From Caproiciproducens sp. CPB-2 (GTDB lineage Bacteria > Bacillota > Clostridia > Oscillospirales > Acutalibacteraceae): a stretch of DNA of 64,000 nucleotides. Of the stretch, positions 58,089 through 64,000 are shown one piece after another (the first letter of the stretch is position 1; every line of letters starts with the position of its first letter). The stretch spans positions 868,001 through 932,000 of the forward strand of contig NZ_CP142860.1 in NCBI RefSeq assembly GCF_036287215.1, written 5' to 3'. The position numbers and the translations under genes were made by a program. The notes below the pieces were generated by a model. It made no database searches, was not told the DNA's origin, and was given only the letters and a program-made list of their open reading frames with translations.

Positions 58089-59777
58089 ATGAAGACGGGT
58101 TCCAAACGGGGTGCTGCCCTGGCATATGTCATCGTGGTTTCGGCGGCTCTGATGATTTTGGCGTCCGCTCTGGTTTTCAGCGCCAAATTCAACCTGGATT
58201 CCGCCACGAACAGCCTGGAAGGCCGTCAGGCCTACCTCGACGCAAAATCCGCTATAGAATACGGTCGCGCGTATGTGCTGCGGAATCCCGACACCGGCGA
58301 CTTCACCGTTTTAAAGACCGCCGAAGGTCCGGGCTTTGAAATCGGTCCCACCGGGGAATCCAACGCGATCGCTTCTTACGACAACACAGATAAATTGATT
58401 ACGGCCAGCGCAAAGTACCGTTCTTCCGACCGCGTCAGGAAGCTGGGCTACCAGTTTACGACGGAAGAGGATGAGGGGAGCGGGGGAAGCGGTTCTGTTG
58501 CCCATGATTTTCTTGTGGCCAGCAACGGATATGCAGGCAATGAAGTCTTTTATCCCTATAATCCGACGTTTTCGCCAAATTCCACGTCTGTTTACCCGGT
58601 GGTTTCACACCTGCCCCGGCAGACCTCCGGGAATAATGTGCTTACCGCGCCACAGATATATCTTTTGGGACAAAATAACGGGATTTCCATTACTATTTAT
58701 GATGGAAATCAAGTGACGCTAAAATCCGATTTTATTTATATTGCGGGAGGCATCGATTGTTATAAAGAATCGCAGGGCCCTTATCGGCCGTTAAACCTGA
58801 AAACTTACTCAGATAAAAATCAGGGGATTATTTATTTTGGAGAAGATGTAAAGAAAGATGGAGATTTTATTGCTGAAGGAGGAAGATATTATTCCTTTAA
58901 GAACAATATCAACCTTTATGATCTCAAACCCGGTGATTTGGAAGAAATAGAAGACGGTACACTTCCGGACGGCATCAATCAGGATGACGTGGATTTTATT
59001 GTCGGCAACGAAGAGAACATGATTACAGGGGACAGCTGGGATAACAACCGGGGCTCCAACTGGTGCGGTCAGGGAATCATCACCGGCCTGTTAAAAAATC
59101 GTTATAACAGTGGGGTCGGATTTGTACCGCCGTTTGTTTCTTATAAAAAGCAGATAGAAGATACCAATATTAATCCGGGAGAATTATATCGTGCGAACCC
59201 AAATTCCAACCATTATAATGATGACGAACAAATTGTTTATTGGTATCTGAATGATGTCGGAAAATGGGGAAACGCTCTCTTGGGAAATAATAACCAAAAC
59301 AGTGATGAATACTATCTGAATATTTCCAATATTTATTATGCAAAAGAAATCAATCTTCTCTATGTCAACGTCGGTACGAATTTTGAAATTCCGGAATATA
59401 AAACAGTGGCCTTTCAATCTGACAGCATTACGCTCAATGTCAGACACAGCGATACGGAAGCAGGCGGCGGGGACAGCCAGCCGAAAATCACGCATTCCGG
59501 AAGCGCCGCCCGGTTCATTTTGGAAGCGCAGGACCCCGGCGACGCTGTGCGGCTGCATATTCCGAACACCCTACAGGTTGAATATAAAGATCAGAATGGA
59601 ATTGTCCGCAAATATCAGATCAAAGCCGGGTGGTATGAAGTACGGCAGCTGAATCTGTTCAGCGACGACGCGAAGGACTTTTTCAACGATACCGAACCTA
59701 TAGACGACCCGTCCGGCGGTTCGGGCGGCGGCGGAGGAACGGAGATTACCGGAGGTGTTTATACCGATGGGGAATAG
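58089..59777 (+). CDS. PilX-like pilus-associated protein
   Basis: This 562-residue protein begins with a short basic leader and one membrane helix (GAALAYVIVVSAALMILASALVFSA), like PilX-type minor pilin proteins, which lack the strict FTLVE signal. The large exported part has glycine-rich linkers (GSGGSG at about 145, GGSGGGGG near the end). The middle (about 58640-59420) is much more AT-rich than both ends. It is probably a large pilus-tip or surface protein; the function of the head is not recognisable. GTGAGGTG precedes the ATG. It overlaps the next gene. Confidence 0.7.
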   Translation: MKTGSKRGAALAYVIVVSAALMILASALVFSAKFNLDSATNSLEGRQAYLDAKSAIEYGRAYVLRNPDTGDFTVLKTAEGPGFEIGPTGESNAIASYDNTDKLITASAKYRSSDRVRKLGYQFTTEEDEGSGGSGSVAHDFLVASNGYAGNEVFYPYNPTFSPNSTSVYPVVSHLPRQTSGNNVLTAPQIYLLGQNNGISITIYDGNQVTLKSDFIYIAGGIDCYKESQGPYRPLNLKTYSDKNQGIIYFGEDVKKDGDFIAEGGRYYSFKNNINLYDLKPGDLEEIEDGTLPDGINQDDVDFIVGNEENMITGDSWDNNRGSNWCGQGIITGLLKNRYNSGVGFVPPFVSYKKQIEDTNINPGELYRANPNSNHYNDDEQIVYWYLNDVGKWGNALLGNNNQNSDEYYLNISNIYYAKEINLLYVNVGTNFEIPEYKTVAFQSDSITLNVRHSDTEAGGGDSQPKITHSGSAARFILEAQDPGDAVRLHIPNTLQVEYKDQNGIVRKYQIKAGWYEVRQLNLFSDDAKDFFNDTEPIDDPSGGSGGGGGTEITGGVYTDGE

Positions 59778-60216
59778 GATGTTTTTAAATTTCAGGAGCA
59801 GGAAAGGCACGACCATGGTGGAGGTCCTCGCCGCGGTCGTGATCCTGGCGCTGGTCGTTACGGCGGTGCTTTCGACGATCGGCTTTTCCCAGCGGACGAT
59901 CCTTTCCAAAAGCACGGAAAGCGGCGCGGCGGCCCAGGCGCAGGAAATCGCGGACGCGCTTATTACGGAGCTGCACGGCGCGGACGCGGATTCGCTGAAA
60001 ACCGCCGGGGTCCTCGGGGCGAAATATGTGGAAAACGCGGATTTCCCGGACCCGTCATCTCCAAACGATCAGCAGTTCACCTTTGTTTCCGTGGAAAAGG
60101 ACGCGGACGGCATTGAGGGCTATCGGATCAAGGCCGCCGTCTATTTTACGGACGGCGGCGGCAGAAAATGCGTGCAGATGACAGCGTTTTCAGCAAAGGA
60201 CGGCGGCGCGTCATGA
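59767..60216 (+). CDS. Type IV minor prepilin (PilV-like)
   Basis: This 149-residue prepilin has leader RSRKG followed by TTMVEVLAAVVILALVVTAVL, with the conserved Glu at mature position 5. The small head domain is unassigned. I place the start at 59767, preceded by GGAGGTG; an ATG at 59779 is also possible. It overlaps the preceding gene by 11 bp and the next by 4 bp. Confidence 0.85.
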   Translation: MGNRMFLNFRSRKGTTMVEVLAAVVILALVVTAVLSTIGFSQRTILSKSTESGAAAQAQEIADALITELHGADADSLKTAGVLGAKYVENADFPDPSSPNDQQFTFVSVEKDADGIEGYRIKAAVYFTDGGGRKCVQMTAFSAKDGGAS

Positions 60217-60728
60217 GGAAATTGCGCGGTAAAAAGGGCATGACGCTGGTGGAGTTGATTATCGCGGTGGCCTTTACGGCGATCGTGATCGCGGCCGCGT
60301 GCGCCGTGCTGTTCCTCGGCGGCAATTTTTTTAAAAGCGGTACGGTAAGCGCCGCCAACCAGCAGAAGGCGGCTCTTGCGGAAACCTACATCCAGCGGTA
60401 CGCGTCCACCGCTTTTCAGATTTCTTCGTCAAAGGGCTCGGATGCGGGCGTTGTGTTTACGCTTTCCGGCAATGTGCTGCGCGTCACGAAGCAACCGGCT
60501 GACGGCGCGTCTCCGGAGGAGCTCGCCTCCATTGACGGAATCGGGCGGGTGGAATTTCAGGTGGAGGGGACTCTTCTTTCCTATACGATTATATCGAAGG
60601 ACGGGACCTATCGGCTGGCGGGCGGAACGGTACTGAATAATTGTACCGGCGGCGATGCGGCCGACCTGACCGGAAACAGGGAGGAATGCCTTTTTATGGA
60701 TCTCACCGCTCCTACGTCTTCGGATTGA
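60213..60728 (+). CDS. Type IV minor prepilin (PilW-like)
   Basis: This 171-residue prepilin has leader RGKKG then MTLVELIIAVAFTAIVIAAA, the canonical class III signal with Glu5. The start codon overlaps the stop of the preceding gene (ATGA). Together with the two upstream genes it forms the minor-pilin set that primes pilus assembly. Confidence 0.87.
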   Translation: MRKLRGKKGMTLVELIIAVAFTAIVIAAACAVLFLGGNFFKSGTVSAANQQKAALAETYIQRYASTAFQISSSKGSDAGVVFTLSGNVLRVTKQPADGASPEELASIDGIGRVEFQVEGTLLSYTIISKDGTYRLAGGTVLNNCTGGDAADLTGNREECLFMDLTAPTSSD

Positions 60729-60792
60729 TTCCGGAAATTTCGCAATTTCGGTAAATGAGTAAAGAATTTCTATTTCCCTGCCGGGGTGAATA

Positions 60793-60801
60793 TGCTATAA
60801 T
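60793..60801 (+). promoter_or_regulatory. Extended -10 promoter before the HTH protein gene
   Basis: TGCTATAAT gives a perfect extended -10; no convincing -35. It lies 72 bp before the ATG at 60874. Confidence 0.5.
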
Positions 60802-60873
60802 ATGGTAAATAATACCAAAAAATGATGATTTTAAAGGAAATTCATAGCATCATCGTAGGTTGGGAGCAGAAAT

Positions 60874-62229
60874 ATGAATGCGAAAAGCATGAAAAAGGCA
60901 TTGCTGTTTAATGATTTTCTTACATCTCTTTCAGGGGAACCGCTTGGAATAAAGTATAAGCGTCTGGCGCGTATTTTCCACGTTTCGGAATCCACCGTTT
61001 CCAAGCTGAGGCACGCAAAGCTGAATAAGATGCCGTCCGCAATGCACCCCGATGTCATCGGCGCCGGTTTTGCTCAGGGGGTGGTACAGTCGTTCGCGCC
61101 CTCCGGCAGCACCGTCAGGCGCTTTTCGGCGTATGCGCGGATGATCTGCGACAGCTATCTGATTTCAGAAAAGCTGGAAAACGCGGCGTCAGCCCTGACC
61201 GGAGCCGGGCCGGTGGACGACGATGCCGCGAAAAAGCTGTGCACGGCTGAAATCCCCCGGTTTATCCGCTGCTGTTATGAAGAGGCCTACGCCAACTCGG
61301 AAATGGATTTTTCCGGCTGCATGGTCTCCCGGTGCCCGGTGCAGTCCGACATCCTTTATCAGAAAATATGCGATGTCATTAACCGAGACACCTTCGATGA
61401 CGCGAAGCTCAGGCAGCTTTTAAATGTGGTGTACGCGGCGAATATCCGCCGCCAGATCAATACCGTCGTCGACGGAAGGTCCGTGGTGGACCTTGTTGAC
61501 CGGTTTGTGCAGAATCAGGCGGGCGAACCGTTTTACAATTATGTTCACCGTACGGAAGTGATTTCCATTTCTGAGGACGCCGCACAAATGGTGCGCACAA
61601 TCAAAGGGCGCCAGCAGATCGTGCTTCAGACGCTCAGGCCGCAGGAGGTCGTCCTGCGCCAGTCGCTCAATCATTATGTGGATATGCCCGAGGAAGCAAT
61701 GATCCGAAGTACCTTTCAAAAGTTTAGCTGTACCGTGAACCATATTCCGATCGTGAAATATCTCAATCTGCATGAAAACGCGCGTTATACGGGCGCGGAG
61801 CAGCTTTTGACCGTCAGGCAGGCGCACGATCATATCGGCGGGACTACCAGTACCGAAGTGGATTTTCGGTTCCGTCTCTATCCGGGCGTGGCGGGGGAAG
61901 CCGTGAACATTTCTTATGAATACTGCTTTATTACGCCGTTTATTGAAAATATTTCCTGCAATTACAGCTTTTCTTTGTTTTATCCCTGCAAATTTTTGGA
62001 GCATGAATTTGCCCTTGACGAGAAAACAAAGAAAAAATGGGGTGTTCAGGTAAAGCTCTTTACCCCTATGACGACCAGCGCCTGCACCTCTGAATGCTCG
62101 GACGAACTCATCGTTCAGAGCGGGGGAACCAGCGACCTGAAAAGAATCACTTTTTATGACTGGGCCATGCCCGGAACCGGCTATTTCCGCAATCTTTACG
62201 AGCTGAAATATGCCGGCGGCAGAGAATGA
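60874..62229 (+). CDS. Unrecognised protein with N-terminal helix-turn-helix
   Basis: This 451-residue protein has an apparent N-terminal DNA-binding helix-turn-helix (about residues 20-50; IKYKRLARIFHVSESTVSKLRHAK). Two helical and beta-rich regions follow that I cannot assign; the C-terminal part (about 300-450) has many aromatic beta-strands (VDFRFRLYPG, VNISYEYCFITPF). No signal peptide or membrane helix is seen. It has its own extended -10 promoter and lies between the minor pilins and a MORN protein. It may be a clade-specific regulator; function unknown. Confidence 0.7.
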   Translation: MNAKSMKKALLFNDFLTSLSGEPLGIKYKRLARIFHVSESTVSKLRHAKLNKMPSAMHPDVIGAGFAQGVVQSFAPSGSTVRRFSAYARMICDSYLISEKLENAASALTGAGPVDDDAAKKLCTAEIPRFIRCCYEEAYANSEMDFSGCMVSRCPVQSDILYQKICDVINRDTFDDAKLRQLLNVVYAANIRRQINTVVDGRSVVDLVDRFVQNQAGEPFYNYVHRTEVISISEDAAQMVRTIKGRQQIVLQTLRPQEVVLRQSLNHYVDMPEEAMIRSTFQKFSCTVNHIPIVKYLNLHENARYTGAEQLLTVRQAHDHIGGTTSTEVDFRFRLYPGVAGEAVNISYEYCFITPFIENISCNYSFSLFYPCKFLEHEFALDEKTKKKWGVQVKLFTPMTTSACTSECSDELIVQSGGTSDLKRITFYDWAMPGTGYFRNLYELKYAGGRE

Positions 62230-62321
62230 AAAACAACCATGGCCAATTGCCCGGTACCTATTGCATGCGCCGTGCATTATCATATATAATAGAAACAACT
62301 GCATGAGGGGGAGGCTTTCGG

Positions 62322-63671
62322 ATGTTTTATACGGTCTGTTACAGACGGTATGACGGCAGTGCCCAAAACAGTGCGGTTCTTACGGAAGTACGGCGCGGCT
62401 ATCTGACGACCCGCAAAAGCAAATCGGGCAAAACCGGCGGCTGTTTGGCCGGAATGGAGTTCGCCGTCCGCTATAAAATCGGTCCCGGAAAGTTTTCGTG
62501 GAGGATGACAAGCGGAAAGACGGTTCTCCAGAAGGCGTATCGTCAGAAATACGGCTATTACATATTGACGCGCAACGGCGCGGGGGAAACCGTCGGCAAA
62601 GCCCGGTTCGGCAGGGACCACGCCTGGCTGCAGACCGCTTATTACTCGGGAAATACGGCCCGTCCGGAGGCGGTTTTAAAGCCGAACGAGGGGAATGACG
62701 GCCTCGTTTTGCTTCGCCTTGTTCCGGAAACGGGAAGATACGCGCGCGTGGAGCTTTTCCCAAGCGAAAGCTGCGGCGCGACCGCCCGGCAGAGCCTGGT
62801 GAACGCCATCGCGGGCGAGCCGGAAATCTACGCGGAAACGGACGGGGGAGGCTTTTTCTACTGCCCGTTAAAGGAAACGGAGCGCCGCATGGCGGTGATG
62901 AAGGACCTGAGCGCGGGAAAAGAAAGCGTGATTCCCGAATGGCCCGGCCCCGATGATAAGAAAGAAGAAGCGGTTCCTTTTGTCTATATTGAAAACGACC
63001 GCCCCGCGCCGGAAAAACCGGCGGAGGAGGTTGCGGCTGTGCCGTTTCCGGCTGCGTCGGTTCCGGCTGAACCGGATTATGCCGCGGACCATGAACTCTA
63101 CAGCACGGAGGAACTGCCGGCACTGCCCGCGCCGCCGGTTCGTTATACGGTCGCCGGGAAAGGGCTGAACGGGGGACCGCGGGTCAGCGATGATCTTCCC
63201 CTGCGTGTGGAGCGCGGTACGAAACGCATCGTCATCAGCGCGGAGGAAAGCTATACCTATTTCGGCAAGGTGATCGACGGGCTTCGGCAGGGGCGGGGGC
63301 GTACCCAGATGCAGAACGGCTGTACCGCCTATGAAGGGAATTACCTGAACGACAAGCGCGACGGCTTCGGCGCGTATTATTATAAGTCCGGCAAAATCTG
63401 TTATGTGGGCGGCTGGAAAGCCAACAAACGCGACGGGGTAGGGGTATCCTACAGCTCCAGGGACGGTTCTATTTTCGTAGGACGGTGGAAAGACAACATC
63501 CCCACCGGCAGCGGGGCGGCTTTCGACGCACAGGGACGGCTGATCTATACCGGGGAATGGAAAGACGGCCTGCGCCACGGTCACGGTACGGAATACAATC
63601 AGGATGGGGAAATCGTCTTTACGGGTGAATTCCGTGAGGACCGGTATTATTCGGGATATAAACGTATTTAG
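62322..63671 (+). CDS. MORN-repeat protein
   Basis: This 449-residue protein has an N-terminal domain of about 170 residues that I do not recognise (rich in beta strands), a proline/alanine/glutamate-rich linker (about 210-285) and six C-terminal MORN repeats (about 310-449; units such as YEGNYLNDKRDGFGAYYY and YTGEWKDGLRHGHGTEY). MORN repeats usually mediate membrane-phospholipid or protein contacts. GGGGGAGG precedes the ATG. The metallo-hydrolase-like gene starts 27 bp later, so both are probably co-transcribed. Confidence 0.85.
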   Translation: MFYTVCYRRYDGSAQNSAVLTEVRRGYLTTRKSKSGKTGGCLAGMEFAVRYKIGPGKFSWRMTSGKTVLQKAYRQKYGYYILTRNGAGETVGKARFGRDHAWLQTAYYSGNTARPEAVLKPNEGNDGLVLLRLVPETGRYARVELFPSESCGATARQSLVNAIAGEPEIYAETDGGGFFYCPLKETERRMAVMKDLSAGKESVIPEWPGPDDKKEEAVPFVYIENDRPAPEKPAEEVAAVPFPAASVPAEPDYAADHELYSTEELPALPAPPVRYTVAGKGLNGGPRVSDDLPLRVERGTKRIVISAEESYTYFGKVIDGLRQGRGRTQMQNGCTAYEGNYLNDKRDGFGAYYYKSGKICYVGGWKANKRDGVGVSYSSRDGSIFVGRWKDNIPTGSGAAFDAQGRLIYTGEWKDGLRHGHGTEYNQDGEIVFTGEFREDRYYSGYKRI

Positions 63672-63698
63672 GGCGATTGCCTGGATGAGGGTGTGGAA

Positions 63699-64000
63699 AT
63701 GCGGAGTGTGGAATTGCATCAAATGAACCGCGGCGAATGCGTCGTGCTGTGCGGGGCGGACAAAAACATTCTGATGGCGGACTGCGGGGAAACGGCTTTC
63801 GGCGGTGTTTCCGGCCTTATGAAGCGGTATGCGGGCATGACGTCCCGCAGCTTCCTGCTGACCCACTGGCATGACGACGGGCTGCGGGCGCTGGACTGGA
63901 TTCTCCGGGTCAATCCGAACTATTTTCACAGGATTTATCTGCCGGTCTCTCCCTGCGATAAAAAGGGAAGGCCGCTGATGCTGGAATTTGCCCTGTTTGC
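63699..64000 (+). CDS. Metallo-beta-lactamase-like protein, N-terminal fragment
   Basis: The gene runs off the window; about 100 residues are visible. They read NILMADCGETAFGG followed by FLLTHWHDDGLRALDWIL, the order expected for the start of a metallo-beta-lactamase fold, where HxHxDH binds metal. Here the last position is glycine (HWHDDG), so metal binding may be altered. ComEC-like and RNase Z-like proteins are other relatives with this fold. GAGGGTG precedes the ATG. Confidence 0.5.
   Translation, partial: MRSVELHQMNRGECVVLCGADKNILMADCGETAFGGVSGLMKRYAGMTSRSFLLTHWHDDGLRALDWILRVNPNYFHRIYLPVSPCDKKGRPLMLEFALF

Noticed and set aside
1..64000. CRISPR array
   Set aside because: No series of regularly spaced direct repeats was seen; the only repeats are the two REP-like elements, IS-end-like motifs and short palindromes.

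Overview
The window looks like the chromosome of an anaerobic, endospore-forming, moderately GC-rich member of the Firmicutes (class Clostridia, most likely Oscillospirales or a relative). The reasons are a full-length SpoIIE, a single-chain PurL of about 1250 residues, sigma-A type promoters, strong AGGAGG-type ribosome binding sites, and HPr with both His15 and Ser46. The lineage is an inference; no rRNA gene is present. About 48 genes are annotated, plus one tRNA.

Left part (1-20.4 kb) is accessory metabolism. It opens with the end of a sulfonate/nitrate-type ABC importer (1-1854). A hexitol phosphotransferase region follows (2.2-10.9 kb). Its divergent arms carry a SorC-type regulator, the glucitol-type IIA, a class II aldolase and a SorE-like dehydrogenase on the minus strand, and GutM, IIC, IIB, a HAD phosphatase, HPr and enzyme I on the plus strand. 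Next comes a nine-gene plus-strand operon (11.5-20.15 kb): a lipoprotein binding protein, a LUD-domain protein, a radical SAM enzyme with CX8CX2C spacing, a small flavin-reductase-like protein, a complete ABC importer (two permeases, one ATPase), and two signal-peptide-less proteins. Those two keep the Cys/His/Arg active-site pattern of DszB, the sulfinate desulfinase of biodesulfurisation. I regard this operon as the best candidate in the window for an undescribed system: import and anaerobic breakdown of an organosulfur compound. The region ends at a degenerate AbrB-like fragment beside a tRNA-Val gene.

Middle part (20.6-50.3 kb) is mostly housekeeping. It has a patatin-like lipase, a zinc/manganese ABC importer, a DUF1015 protein, purL, alr, a Wzx-like flippase, an aminotransferase-trpS pair, spoIIE (with a 21-bp-spacer promoter like that of Bacillus spoIIE), a DUF4309 lipoprotein, metG-tatD and an LCP-family cell-wall ligase. 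It also has an XRE regulator with palindromic operators in a divergent promoter region, an oligopeptide-binding lipoprotein, the pgk-tpiA-gpmI glycolytic operon, and a trmL gene broken by an in-frame TGA. Two copies of a REP/MITE-like palindromic repeat and several IS3-end-like motifs lie in the gaps.

Right part (50.3-64 kb) is a type IV pilus locus. A minus-strand operon encodes the major pilin, a PilM-PilN fusion, a PilO-like protein, the prepilin peptidase, PilB, PilT and PilC. A divergent plus-strand set encodes a PilX-like protein and two minor prepilins, followed by an unrecognised HTH protein, a MORN-repeat protein and the start of a metallo-hydrolase-like gene. The pilin tail and the middle of the PilX-like gene are much richer in A+T than their surroundings, which suggests exchange of exposed segments.
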